Notes under the pieces: model-generated
Told to the model about the DNA's origin: nothing
What the model saw: the letters and a program-made list of their open reading frames with translations, nothing else
Databases searched by the model: none
Program-made: the position numbers and the translations under genes
Shown: piece after piece, positions 1-10,876 of the stretch
How the letters are laid out: the number at the start of each line of letters is the position of its first letter
How positions within the stretch are numbered: the first letter of the stretch is position 1
NCBI GenBank assembly: GCA_019188255.1
Contig: JAETXT010000015.1
Span: forward strand, 1,302,001 to 1,366,000
From: Verticillium longisporum
Taxonomy: Eukaryota; Ascomycota; Sordariomycetes; Glomerellales; Plectosphaerellaceae
Length of the DNA: 64,000 bases
Direction: 5' to 3'

Positions 1-489
1 GCGAGCATGTTTGCACCCGAATTCACTACTGCACCTCGGCACCGAAGAAGGACTCCTCGACCGGGCGCGGAACTTGCAAAAACGTTACTTACCATAATGT
101 TCCCTACGCGCCCCCTCAGGGTTTTGAAGCGCACTCAGACCTTCAGTGCCCACTGCCAACATGCCCCTACGAAGCGCGGAATAGGTGCTGGAACTGCTGC
201 TGGTGCGGCAAGGGCTGGAACATGGGAGGAAGGTGCAGTTGCATTATGATCAGCGAGGGCAATGAGTATCGCTGCGAGCATATTTGCTGCTCGGCCTGTA
301 CTGCGGCCCCATTGAACTGCTAGAGATTTGCTAGATTGGACAAAGTGTTTCGTAAAATAGAAGCTAGGCAGATGAATTATACGAAATGTTTGTAGTGATA
401 GCCAGCATACAATCCTTTCTCCAACGGGGAACACGGAAAATGCATCAATCCAATCTTGGGAGCCTCGTTAATCCATGCTTGACGCGAAT
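1..489. other. intergenic, no gene seen
   Basis: No coding region is supported here. Short open frames on both strands overlap one another and lack recognisable motifs or splice signals. The stretch lies downstream of the minus-strand gene at 490-1260, so part of it is probably that gene's 3' untranslated region. Confidence 0.5.
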
Positions 490-1260
490 CTAAGTCGTGA
501 CGGACGGCAGGACAGGTGCCAAAGGAGTGTCCTGGTTAGCACCGCCTACCGAACGAGAGACTGGAAGCCACATCGCGAGTATCAGGGCTGAATTATCGAA
601 GACAGAGCGAGGGCGTAAAGTCGAAGGTATAAGGGAGCCAAACGAAGGCTGAGCTTTGAGGTCTTCCAAGGCCTCGTAGAGAGACTTAGTGGTTAAGACC
701 TCTGGTTTCTTCATAATCGTGAGAATTCCAATCAACTTGGCGTCCGGCTGATAGAAAAGCCAGATACCTGCAGCTCCTCGAGCCTTGGCAGCTTCTCGGA
801 GGCTCGGATAAACGCCCCGAAGTTCTTCCTCAACATTGTCTCCGTCGTACTCCCATCGTTGAAAGCGGGTGAAACCATGAGTTTCGGGCAAAAAGAACTG
901 GAAGGCACCAGAAACACGCCAGATCCAACGGTCAACCTTCTGAAATATGTTGGAGGACCAGAACTTCTGCGGCGGGTCGCCCGTCTCGAAGACGTTCGTC
1001 GTCCAGTCGTCATAGTCCAAGGCATCGTCCCAGGTGTCGAATAGATAGCGTCCGCCAACGACAGCCTGACCAGTGACACTGTGAGGCTGGTAAGGGACGT
1101 ACTTGATGTACATGCCCTTCCGAGTGTCCATCTGACGACGTGCGAACTCTTGCTGACTGACGGCAGTAGTGAGATCGATGCCGTCGGCCAGAATAATGTC
1201 AGAGGTAAAAGCGGCCCGAGCAGCGATTTCGCCAACTTTATATCCTTCGATTACAGACAT
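490..1260 (-). CDS. conserved fungal protein of unknown function (256 aa)
   Basis: Intronless frame of 256 residues starting at a true ATG at 1260. The product is soluble, with no signal peptide or membrane segment. It is rich in aromatic residues, with motifs such as RYLFDTWDDALDYDDWTT (around residues 70-88), VDRWIWRVSGAFQFF (around 109-123) and AAGIWLFYQPDAKLIGI (around 163-179). The overall pattern resembles small fungal proteins often found near secondary-metabolite genes, perhaps with a dimeric alpha/beta-barrel (ABM-like) fold. That placement is from memory of the pattern and is weak. No neighbour suggests a pathway. Coding character is supported by length, consistent codon use and absence of internal stops. 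I do not assign a reaction. Confidence 0.65.
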   Translation of the reverse strand: MSVIEGYKVGEIAARAAFTSDIILADGIDLTTAVSQQEFARRQMDTRKGMYIKYVPYQPHSVTGQAVVGGRYLFDTWDDALDYDDWTTNVFETGDPPQKFWSSNIFQKVDRWIWRVSGAFQFFLPETHGFTRFQRWEYDGDNVEEELRGVYPSLREAAKARGAAGIWLFYQPDAKLIGILTIMKKPEVLTTKSLYEALEDLKAQPSFGSLIPSTLRPRSVFDNSALILAMWLPVSRSVGGANQDTPLAPVLPSVTT

Positions 1261-3137
1261 TGTTGTGTCTGAATGTGATATTGAAGATATCCAAGGTTGT
1301 TTGTGGTCCTGTCGAAGGCTGCTCGAACATTGAGGGAAATGTTGACTGCGAACAATCTAGGCGCGGAGGAGGCCCTGCTCTTGATAAATGAAGATTTTTT
1401 AGATCGTCACTGTAAACGCTGTCATCTCACGTCAGGCCACATTGAAGCTGACATTGTGAGCTAGTAGTCGCTTGTCTCCCTCCAGCACAGCTGAATACTT
1501 AAGGTTCAGTCGGCCAAATTCCATGAGCCGGCCGGCTGAGCTCAGCCCTCTCTCTTCCCGATCACAATGATTGTACATCGTGGAAACTTCAGGTCTTTCG
1601 CAATTTGTGCAAGCATTGATTAAGCTACTGGAAGCTCAGAACAATGATGCGGCCGTGCATGACGACCCTCCCAAAATTCACTCGTGACTTCAATCCATGT
1701 CCACAAGAATCAAGGCGAACCGGAAGCTGGTCAACGAGATGCAAGAGCTAGACACTTACTTGGCGAGAATTCCATCCGATGCATGCCGCTTCCCCGCAGC
1801 TGACCACCTGTGTCGCGAATGGAGGATGCAGCTCAAGGCAGGATCTGATTCGGCGGCGGAAGCTCCACGCCTCCATGGGGGCTGATGGTCAACGGCCGAG
1901 TCTACTTTACCGTATTCAAAACAAAGAAGTATCTAGCATACTGGACTTGACAAGGCTATCGTTCCGTCCAATCGGCCACACTTGGCCAACCCATTGGATT
2001 TCTGGGGTGGCATGGCAGCAGACCGCAGATCGACCAGCGTCGCTTGTGTCGCTGGATCTACAACCGTTGACTCAAGTTGCCAGGGGCGTTGAGTGGCTGA
2101 ATATTAGGGTGAAGCCTCCTCCAGTCAAGCCTGTCCTCTTCTTGTGTCTCAAGATCGAACGGCCTCACTTCTTAAAATACACTGGACCGGCTGACTGGAG
2201 GGCACAGAAATGATTCCACTCTTGTACGACAGCGTGCGCTTTCGCTCCGCGAACCAGCCAGTTGGACCAATATATCGACGTTGCACGGAAGATGCGGGCA
2301 GCCACCGGGGATGAGGTTCCAGATGAGCGGGCGTCAGCATTTTCCTCTTCAGCTCCAGCCACGTCCGGACGCCAGGTGCGTCGCACAAAGATTACCTCCT
2401 TACGGTCCAGTTACTTGCCGAGGTGGGGGAGGAGGTGGGGAGATGTTCCAGATACGTGAACTACGAGACCCGGATACTGTGGTTATTCATGTTGCTCAAT
2501 GGCCTTCGGTGCAGCGCCGGGTGGGGAACGTCTTCGCACAAGGCCAATATCGAAACCCGAGACATTGAGAGCCTTTCTGGTCTGCTGGGTCCAGGAGATG
2601 CATCGAGAAGAGAACTTTGGCCACTAGGTCCTGCATAGATCATTCCCGTCAGAGCGAGAAACTGCACTGTGCTCGATGAGAGAGGAAAGACAGAGAGATC
2701 GGCTTTTACCTCCTCGATCATGTCGGAGATGGTTGGCGTGCTTTGCATGTTGAGATGAGGTTGGGGGCGTGTTGGAGGCTGTTGTTTCGGCCGGGGATTG
2801 GCCTCATCTGTGATGAAGGATGAGAATCAAAGGAATAGTGATCGGTAATGTTCATCTGGGCTGAAATGCTTTCGGTATTGCAGAATCTTTTGACAGAACT
2901 ACTCGACCACCCTTTTCTGTATAAGATTGGTCGAGATCGCTGTTGAAGAATTGGACGGTTCTGTAGCAGAATCTCTTTGTTGGCGTAGTCCTCTAGCACG
3001 CTCTGCAGAAGCTGCTTGACCAGCACTAAACCATCCTCATTTCATCGTCAGGTTGCATACACAGAGGTGGCGTCATATTGAACCTGCTTCTCTAACCTAC
3101 GACCTGACGAGAAGTCCAATACACACCAACCGCCAAG
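1261..3137. other. intergenic with possible decayed gene fragments
   Basis: No confident gene in this 1.9 kb. On the minus strand, an ATG at 2748 opens a 13-codon stretch ending at a GTAAAA donor-like site, and a TAG/CAG acceptor-like site lies near 2628. No long joined frame follows, so this may be a gene remnant. On the plus strand 1697-1885 encodes 62 residues starting MSTRIKANRKLVNEMQELDT, plausible as protein but not recognised. The 5' part contains the promoter of the minus-strand gene ending at 1260. Confidence 0.35.
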
Positions 3138-3957
3138 ATGTGTCATGGACATCCTCGCCATCACCCTTGCTCCCACACCTCGGTCAACTGGCATTATTGC
3201 CCAGCGGCTATCATTGACCTCGACACTGGTATCGAGACACCATGTTCGCACTTGAGCTACGCCGCAGCCCAGCCATCAAATACGGACTGTGCGCTACAAA
3301 ACTGCCACTACAAGGCCATGGGCGGAAGCTGGTCATGCTGCCAGTGTCAACAAACATCCAACAAGCTTGGGTGGTGCACCAACATCATCTGGAAGGCGTC
3401 GGACGACCCTGTCGACGTCCCGAGAGCGGCGTATCGACAGGAGCCTTGTGCTCATGGGTGTTGCGAGAGATGCAGCAGATCCAGTGAGCAACCCCCGACT
3501 CCCCATCTGAAGTATCAAAGAAACGCGTGCTCAAGACTGACGTGCCATGGTTTCAGCTGCCACATGCGCCACTTCGCCCGGAATGACATTCCCCGAATTG
3601 CGCAAGGGTACGGCGAGCCGCAAGTTCGGCTTCCATCCGGCGCCGCGATCGTCGCACCGGCGTGGGTCGGCGTTTTCCCTCCTCGGAGGATTCCCGCCCG
3701 TCAGCGAAGAGGAGATGGAGCTTGAAGCCGCCGGTTCCGAGGCATCAGGGTATGGCTCGTCGACCGCGCCTACCAAATCGCAGTGCTCGAGAACATCGTC
3801 TTCGTCTACGAGCGCGAGCAGCGTCGAGTCATCACACTACGAGGAGCTTGACAGGGGCGTCGTCGGGGTGGCTGCTGGGCAGCGGAAACACAGAAGCTCG
3901 GGGTCCTCTGGGAAGGGACACGTGGGCAAAAAGCACAAGACTCGGGCCTGTGAGTGA
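3138..3957 (+). CDS. small Cys-rich fungal protein, two exons (248 aa)
   Basis: Exons 3138-3483 and 3557-3957. The 73-nt intron has a GTGAGC donor, a CTGAC branch sequence and a TTTCAG acceptor, and it joins phase 1 cleanly, giving 248 residues. The N-terminal half starts MCHGHPRHHPCSHTSVNWHY and contains about 14 cysteines, many as CxxC, CC or CxxCS pairs with His nearby (for example CQCQQT and HGCCERCSR). This suggests a metal-binding (zinc-like) or disulfide fold. There is no signal peptide, so it is probably intracellular and zinc would be more likely than disulfides. The C-terminal half is low complexity: acidic, then Ser/Thr-rich, ending in a Lys/Arg-rich tail (GHVGKKHKTR). I know of similar anonymous Cys-rich proteins in Sordariomycetes but no function. 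ATG 3138 is the first in frame. Confidence 0.65.
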
Positions 3958-5295
3958 ATGGCTCGGTCTGCTTTTGGATTGATTGCGCTGTTGGTTCCAG
4001 AAATCAAGGAGCTGAAATAGGCCTGTCTTCTTTGGAAGATTCTGGCATCAGGAGTCCGGAGATGTGTCCACCCTGGGAGGGTCGTTCTGAGGGTTTCTGA
4101 GTGAGCCTTTTTTTTCTGGACGAAAAACACATGCATCAATTGATGCACAGCTGTACTGTAGCATACCTGTCCCATGTGGGACAAGAGACAGACCCTTGCT
4201 GACTGGGTGTGCCGTTTGGGACGAATTAATTCGTCCTGTTGTTGGAATGCACAAAACACTGAAAGACATCGTGACCAGACTATCGGAAATGAGACATGGC
4301 CCTGGATGCCAGAGAACCAACTGCAGACCGCTAGCCCAAGTAACCCTGCATGAGGACTAAGCGATACGGAATACGGTGGTGGACTGTTCAAGATTGTGGA
4401 CTTCGTTAGACAAGTTTGTTTTCCCTTGTTCTCAAGCTCCATGAGTAGAAGCAAGTTTTGAGTAGTTGACGGCACGTTGACGCTGGTTTCGTTTCTTTTT
4501 GGGGGGCCAAAGTCTCTTGATGGAGGGGATTACTAGTGGCGTCAGATCCGACCAGAAATAGATCGGTTCGACCGCCTTTGCCGTCCTCCCGTGGGCTTTT
4601 GGTGGGAGGATGGATGATCCTCGATACGATCGGCCCTTCGGGTTCGCCTAGAAGACAAAGAAACTCGGTCCAGCCGGCTGGTCCGGCCTCGACTTAGCGG
4701 TCACTTCAGCGGCTTGGCCCCAACTCTGGGGCCACCCTACGTAAACCAAGCCTGCCAAGAGGATCTAAGTGCCTGGAGCACCTTGTTCAGCAGTGAACGG
4801 GACACCGTCAGCCCTATTACGCTTTGGATACCCCCAGCGACACTTGGGTCTGGCTCTTGGCAACTATCATGCTGACCTCCCACGTCGGCCTGGGCATACC
4901 AGGAGCTGTTCCTCCATCCATTCCTCTCTCAAGTCTCCCGGGATGCCGAGCTACGAGTCATCTCTGACGACAGACCGCCAAGACATCTCGCGCCAACAAA
5001 TCCACAGGGGTCCGTGACCACGCCGCCCGCCGTCTAGGCACACATGGCCGAGCGCATAGCGCGATTGAAGGTGGTTAAGAAGTGACGATTGCCCAGTTCT
5101 TGTGGCAAGTCAAGCTTGAGACTGGAGCTGTGACGCCGACGCTGTGCAACGAGATGACGACAAGAGACAAAAGAGATGCTCTTCATATAGTCTTGACAGT
5201 GTAGAGATCGCCCATCCTCGCCCGACCACCGGAGCCTCCTTACGAAACGCAAAGCCAACGGCTCGGTGCCATTCCACATCCCGGTCGCAATCGCC
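3958..5295. other. intergenic, no gene seen
   Basis: No supportable gene in 1.3 kb. The minus-strand open frame 3837-4475 overlaps the real exon at 3557-3957 and has no motif. The last few hundred bases are the probable promoter and leader of the SGNH hydrolase that starts at 5296. Confidence 0.5.
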
Positions 5296-6359
5296 ATGCG
5301 GGCGCCACGCTTGATCACCACAGCTTCCGCGCTGGTCATGGCGCTGGCCAGCACCGATTACAGCATTCACACAAATCTGTCTGTGTCTCTGCCGTTGGAA
5401 TATACGTCGGCCCCGACCGGTGAGGTCGTCAAGGAGAACACGGAGCTTCGAATTCTTTGTGTCGGCGATTCGATTACTGTCGGTGACGGGAGCAGCGATT
5501 GGAATGGCTACAGGGGCGAGTTGAAGGCGCTCCTGTCTGGTACGTCAACGCAAAGAGCTCCGGTCGGCATGTGAAGTCGAAATAAAATACTAATGGTGAT
5601 CAGAAAGTAATGAACTTTTCTTCGCCGGTGATCGGCAGAGGGGAACTCTTCCAGATGGATACTTTGTGCGTTCGCAGCCCCCATCAATGGCATCCCGTTT
5701 GGCGTCAACCAGGCAACTAACTGCGACAGGCTGCTTGTGGCGGACAGACGATTCAGTATATGGACGAACATGTTGGGCCGTCGCTCGAACAGCGCCCGAA
5801 CATCATCCTACTGCATGCCGGCACCAACGACATGAGCGCGCGGCCCGAACGCTCTGTTCAGGGCAATGATCCCACGGGAGCCGCGAACAGACTCGGCGTG
5901 CTGATTGACCAGATGGCCAAGGCTTGCCCTGACGCTGTCATAATCGTCGCCATCATCATAAGCTCATGCGACGAGGAGAGACGAGAGCGCGAGAGCGAAT
6001 TTCAGTCGCTCATCCCCGGTGTCGTTAAGGAGCGCATCGACACCGGCAAGCATGTCCTGGTCGCAGACTTTACGACTATAACAGGCGACTACCTCCGTAA
6101 GGACTGCATCCATCCCAACAATAACGGCTACAAGGAAATGGGACGATACTGGTATGATTTCCTCACACAGGTGCCCAAGTCTTGGATCCAGGCGCCGATA
6201 GGGGGCGACCCGGAGCAACCCGAGCGGGGGCCTCTTGTAGGTCCTCCGACGGATCCTGACGATGAGGATCATAAAGACGGCGCCGGCAGTTTCGGCACCC
6301 AGCTCGGATTCTTGACTGGTCTGGCCTCGATGGTGGTATTTTGGCATACTGTGTTTTGA
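5296..6359 (+). CDS. secreted SGNH-family hydrolase (esterase/lipase type), 311 aa
   Basis: Three exons: 5296-5539, 5604-5665 and 5730-6359, with introns of 64 nt each. The SGNH blocks are all visible. Block I is GDSITVG with nucleophile Ser59. Block II lies around the Gly of exon 2 (FFAGDRQRGTLPDGYF). Block III is GTND at 133-136. Block V is DCIHPNNNGY, with Asp227 and His230 completing the triad. The N-terminus (MRAPRLITTASALVMALAS) looks like a signal peptide, and I chose ATG 5296 for that reason over the in-frame ATG at 5266. The extreme C-terminus is hydrophobic (LGFLTGLASMVVFWHTVF), preceded by an acidic Pro-rich stretch, suggesting a GPI signal or a C-terminal membrane anchor. Family members hydrolyse ester bonds in lipids or acetylated polysaccharides; the substrate cannot be inferred here. 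Confidence 0.85.
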
Positions 6360-6917
6360 TGGATGGCCGGCCTTCTTTGCATCAGCGATAGCTCCATGAT
6401 GATACCCCCAATTGACGACTTGCGATTGCAAGCAACAACTTCGCAACCTGCCAAGCACTGAAACCGATTGCAAGAACCCCTTTAGCCTAAGCCGATGCCG
6501 CACGATGCCTCGCCTTTGTACCCTTATCAGACCACTGTCTTCGTCAACATCGGGTGGCCCCACGCCTCAGAAGACCAACCGGAGGCTGCACCGATCCCGG
6601 AATGTGCGGGATTTCCCTTTGGCCCGCGTTGAGCCGCGTCTTCGTGATGTGTTTCCGTTGGGACGAACGGGGCAGATCTCAGGGCCCATCTGCATTAGTT
6701 TCCTAACGAAAGGCAGGCCGAGATTTTACCCCTCAAACCTTCGACCCCTCTTCTGGAGCTATATCTTGGGTCGGGTTCCCCCTCCATCTACGGAGCTTGA
6801 ATTCTGCCCTGAAGCTCTTAAACCATACATCCACCACTTGAATCAGCATCAATCCTTCAGAACTTTACAACCCAATCGACTACGTACTCGGTACGGTGAC
6901 CTTGTGGTCAAAGAAAC
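6360..6917 (+). promoter_or_regulatory. probable promoter and leader of the thiamine gene
   Basis: No gene is visible between the SGNH stop and the leader of the NMT1-family gene. A TATA-like CTATATCTT occurs near 6759, and the sequence downstream is consistent with a long leader. The plus-strand open frame 6412-6921 has no motifs and overlaps the leader, so I do not call it a gene. Transcription start cannot be placed from sequence. Confidence 0.4.
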
Positions 6918-6968
6918 ATGAAATCTTTCATCATGGAACCATCTCCAGATCGAGGTAAAGTTGGTTAA
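6918..6968 (+). promoter_or_regulatory. upstream ORF in the leader of the thiamine gene
   Basis: A 16-codon uORF (MKSFIMEPSPDRGKVG) starts at 6918, with a second in-frame AUG at 6933. It runs across the leader-intron donor (GTAAAG at 6955). If the intron 6955-7178 is removed, this frame instead reads through the main AUG at 7200 and ends at 7210. Either form would inhibit translation of the enzyme, unless a more distal donor removes it. This is the logic known for the Neurospora NMT1 riboswitch. Confidence 0.5.
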
Positions 6969-7178
6969 GAATGCATCCGGGTGTTCGGCTGTCTCGCCGT
7001 GTCCTGCTCCCTCAGTCGGTGGCCAACTCCCATCCTTCTCGAGACCAGGCACAGCAGGCAGTCGATCTGAGAAATACCGGCGAACTTGATCTGGATAATA
7101 CCAGCGAAAGGACATGCTTCTTTAGACTCCCCTTATCCCCCATGCCTTTACCCGACGGTGTTGAACTAACCCCCGCAG
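6955..7178 (+). other. 5' leader intron of the thiamine gene (hosts riboswitch)
   Basis: A good donor (GAG then GTAAAG at 6955), an AACTAAC branch sequence at 7164-7170 and a CCCGCAG acceptor ending at 7178 delimit a 224-nt intron that encloses the TPP aptamer. The 3' exon reaches the start codon at 7200. Other donors further upstream may also be used; the sequence does not tell which. Confidence 0.6.
6973..7117 (+). promoter_or_regulatory. TPP riboswitch aptamer (THI element)
   Basis: The two most conserved TPP-aptamer blocks are present. CTGAGAAATACC at 7067-7078 is the pyrimidine-sensor arm, and GATCTGGATAATACCAGCG at about 7089-7107 is the pyrophosphate-sensor arm. P1 can form between GCATCC at 6973 and GGACATGC ending at 7117. 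The insert between about 6985 and 7060 forms an extended P3 (for example CCTGCT pairing with AGCAGG), as in fungal TPP switches. Placement inside a leader intron upstream of an HMP-P synthase matches the Neurospora NMT1 arrangement, in which TPP binding changes 5' splice-site choice and lowers expression. Confidence 0.93.
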
Positions 7179-7199
7179 CGTCACGCCCGATCTTCCATC

Positions 7200-8420
7200 A
7201 TGTCGACTGATAAGATCACCTTCCTTGCCAACTGGTAAGAGGACTCGGGCCTTCGTGATGCCGTGGGCTGCCCGTTGACCGTGCGTTTTTACAAAGGCAC
7301 GCCACCCCCTACCATGCACCACTGTACCTGGCGCAGGCCAAGGGCTACTTCAAGGACGAGGGCATCAAGGTCGCTCTCCTCGAGCCCAACGACCCCAGCG
7401 TGAGTTGTCTGAATCAGTTTCACGGCGTTTGACAGTGCGCTAATCATGGTTCGCCTGTAGGATGTCACCGAAATCATCGGCACCGGCAAGGTCGACCTCG
7501 GTTTCAAGGCCATGATTCACACTCTCGCCGTAAGCTTTCATGCCTGTTCCGATTCTGCCCCTCCATCATCTGACACAGCCCCCTACCAGGCCAAGGCTCG
7601 TGACTTCCCCGTCGTCTCCATCGGCAGTCTCCTCGACGAGCCCTTCACCGGCGTCGTGTACCTCAAGGACTCGGGCATCACGACCGACTTCCGCTCCCTC
7701 AAGGGCAAGCGCATCGGCTACGTCGGCGAGTTCGGCAAGATCCAGATCGACGAGCTGACGTCGCACTACGGCATGTCGCCCGAGGACTACACGGCCGTGC
7801 GGTGCGGCATGAACGTCTCCAAGGCCATCATCCGCGGCGACATTGACGCCGGCATCGGCCTGGAGAACGTCCAGATGGTCGAGCTCGAGGAGTGGCTCGC
7901 CGGCCAGGGCCGCCCCAAGTCGGACGTGCAGATGCTGCGCATCGACGAGCTCGCCGAGCTCGGCTGCTGCTGCTTCTGCTCCATCCTCTACATCGGCAAT
8001 GAGAAATTCATCGCCGAGAACCCGGAGCGCGTGCGCGCCTTCATGCGCGCCGTCAAGCGCGCGACCGACTTCGTCCTCGCCGCGCCCGAGGCCGCGTGGG
8101 CCGAGTACGTCGACTTCAAGCCCGTCATGGGCTCGGACCTCAACCGCAAGATCTTTGAGCGCAGCTACGCCTACTTCTCCAAGGACCTGCAGAACGTGCG
8201 CCGCGACTGGGACAAGGTCACGCGCTACGGCAAGCGCCTCGGCGTGCTGAGCGAGAGCTTCGAGCCCAACTACACCAACGAGTTCCTCGGCTGGAAGCTC
8301 GAGGGCGAGTCGAGCGATCCCACCGGCGACCAGAAGCGCATGGTCGAGCTGCAGAAGGACGTGGCCTGGTGCGGCGGCTTCCGCAGGCTGCCCATTGAGA
8401 TCGCCGCCGTCAAGGCCTAA
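7200..8420 (+). CDS. nmt1: HMP-P synthase, NMT1/THI5 family (345 aa)
   Basis: Four exons: 7200-7234, 7297-7399, 7461-7529 and 7590-8420. The 345-residue product makes the thiamine pyrimidine precursor (4-amino-5-hydroxymethyl-2-methylpyrimidine phosphate) from PLP and a histidine of the enzyme itself, so it is a single-turnover enzyme. Lys62 (PLP) and His66 (donor) fall in [10 protein letters not shown] at the same numbers as in the yeast enzyme. The family's CCCFC cysteine cluster is present in [14 protein letters not shown]. The start [12 protein letters not shown] is the canonical family N-terminus, and ATG 7200 is the only fitting start. Regulation is by the TPP riboswitch in the leader intron upstream. 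The large last exon is strongly GC-biased at third positions, indicating high expression. It converges on the cellobiohydrolase gene downstream. Confidence 0.96.
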
Positions 8421-9139
8421 AGAACGGGATGGAGTCGCCGTCCCGCTGCTCGCTTGATCTGGGGACAGTCGCTCGCTTCTTCTTCGTCACTTGCAGATCT
8501 TGCCTTGCGCTACAGATAGCGTCCTTCTGAGAAGAGGATGTTGAATGCCAATACACGATGAGGCTCACTCTTGACACGCATTGGTGATGTTGAACCAGGT
8601 GATTGTGATGAATTCGTGAGGTTGACGATTGCGGACTTGGAAGTGGCGGACTTGGAAGTGAGGAACTGCCTGACCTTCATGTTATACCCAGGCATACTTA
8701 AACATGACGACAACATTTGTGATGCTGTGTTCCCTGCCATCCAACCTTGATAGCACGACCAACAGTCGTCACTAAGCTGAATGACTACTTCCGTAGATAC
8801 TTCAACGCCATGCTCTTAAGTCCCACGACTTATTGACGCAAATAACCCTCCAATAACAACTTCACGAACGCGACAAAAACGGCCCGCGGCACTCACCGAA
8901 ACGCCATGGCGTGAACACAAGCGATGCAACATGGTCAGGGCAAAGTATGTTCTTTTGAAGATATATACGTCAATCGTGTCGGATGCTTCCGAAATATGTA
9001 CAAGAAGTTCCAGCACTAGTGCTGTCTCAGCTCCAATCTATCCAGCCGCCCGTCAAGCAGGGCAGGGCAACCGCAATTTGTTTTTCCTGTTCGTCTGTCC
9101 GTCTGTCAAAGCGGAACCTTAGACGCGAGAATCAACCGC
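8421..9139. other. convergent 3' intergenic region
   Basis: This is the space between two convergent genes, holding both 3' untranslated regions. A short direct repeat (GCGGACTTGGAAGTG, two near copies at about 8631-8659) is the only structure I noticed. No gene is seen. Confidence 0.5.
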
Positions 9140-10876
9140 TTAGAAAGAGGGGTTGGCGTTGCGCAGAAGCTGCTCGAAGTAGGCCTGGAACCAGGTACCG
9201 GCCTCGGGAGCACTGTGTCACTGTCAGCAACATGGTTCATTGTCAAGATACTGGGGCATCAGGAAACTCACGGCTTCATGGACGAGGCGCTGCCGCAGAA
9301 GTGGTCGTAGCGGACAGCGGTGGTGTCGCTGGTGCCGTCGGCCTCACCACCGGGCTTGACCCAGACGAAGGCGTCAACGTCGGGGTGGCCGGTGTTGGAG
9401 GTGGGGCGCAGGCCGAAGCCGGTGCCGAGGGCGTTGCACCAGTGTCCCCACTCCTGCTGGCCGGTGGGCTGCTTGCCGGAGCGGCCCTGGTCGATGATGA
9501 ACTTGGCGTCCCAGCCGTTCTGGCGGAGGAGGGGAGCGAAGGCATCGACGTAATGCTTCTCGTCGTAGTTGGGGTTGGCTGGCAGGCACTGTGTTAGCTG
9601 AGGGTGCTTCAATGGCCAGCAAAGATCCTAAACTCACGGCTGGTGTAGGGGGCGGGGCTGGTGGCGTTCCAAGCGTTGTAGTTGGAGACGTTGGTGGCGA
9701 GGCCACGGAGGGACTTGGGCCTGCCGGCTTCCTTGTAGATGTCGGTGAAGATGGTGGCGGCCGGGCCAATGTTGGCGGGCCAGCCGAGCCAGCCAGCGTG
9801 GCCGGCATCGAGGTACTGGGCAACGTGGGGAAGGTCAAGCTGCTGGACGGCGTACTTGGTGCACTCCTTGTAGGCGGCGGCAGCGTTGGAGCACTTGGCG
9901 ACACCCATGTTGGTGACCATGTTGGCGAGCGAATCGGGCTCTGTTGACTGGTTAGCTTCACATCACACTCAGCTGTAGTTTTGCACGTGGACACATACCA
10001 ATGACAAGCAGGGTGCGGATGTCGTTGTACTTCAGGAGGACGGCGCGGATCGAGTCAATGTAGGCCTTGTACTTATTGATACCGTCGTTGGCGATGGACA
10101 GCTCACCGTTGGAGGCGGCGGCGGCGCAGTCACGGTCAGGCAGGTTGTAGACGACGAAGATACCGGCGTAGTTGCCACCGGCGGCGTTGGCGCGGCGGAT
10201 GTCGGCGAGGGCGCCGTCGATCAGGGGAACCTTGGCGGTGGTGTCCCTACGGAGTGTGAGTCAAGAAACACAAAGACAGGCAAATATCAAACAGAGAGCA
10301 ACTTACATCCACTGGAAGGTGGGGACATCGGCGACCTTGGCGGCGGCGGTGGCCAGGGGACCGCTCAGGCTGGGAACGGCGAGGGAGGAGACCTCAGACC
10401 GGTAGTAGGCGTTGGCCCACTGGTTGACGCCGGCGAAGGGGTTGCCGGTGTAGGTGGCGCCGCCCGGGGGGGGAGCGACGGTGGTGCCGGGAGGAGGGGC
10501 AACAGTGGTCGTGGGGGGGTTCACGACGGTGGTGGAGCGGACAGAGGAGGTGGTGGCGGGACGGGTGGAAGAGGCAGCGGTGGTGGCCGGGCGAGTGGTG
10601 GTGACGGCCGGGGGAGGAGCGGCGCCGGGCAGGCACTGGCTGTACCAGGCGTTCTGAAGCTGGCACGTGGTGCCGGAAGGGCAGCAGGTAGGGCCGGACC
10701 AGCCTTGGCCACCGCACTGGCCCCTGAGAAAAGGTGGTTAGATATGACCGTCTTGTTGGGCCTCGCGGGCAAAAAAGTACTCACCACTGGGAGGCGCAGG
10801 CCTGGCGCTCCTCGAGAGGGGCAGCGAAAGCCGCGGTGCTCAGGAGAGCAGCGGAGAGGAAGAGACGTCCAGCCAT
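9140..10876 (-). CDS. cel6A: cellobiohydrolase II, GH6 with N-terminal CBM1 (479 aa)
   Basis: Six exons on the minus strand: 10876-10785, 10723-10307, 10246-9999, 9940-9638, 9578-9272 and 9212-9140. All junctions join in frame to 479 residues. A signal peptide ([18 protein letters not shown]) is followed by a CBM1 cellulose-binding module around residues 27-62 ([19 protein letters not shown] and onward). A Ser/Thr/Pro linker precedes the GH6 catalytic barrel. Catalytic aspartates are in LPDRDC (207-209) and in VIEPDS (Asp255, the general acid). [13 protein letters not shown] and [15 protein letters not shown] are GH6 signature stretches. The enzyme processively releases cellobiose from the non-reducing ends of cellulose, outside the cell. 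It is normally inducible by cellulose and repressed by glucose through CreA-type regulators; I did not verify binding sites. Confidence 0.96.
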
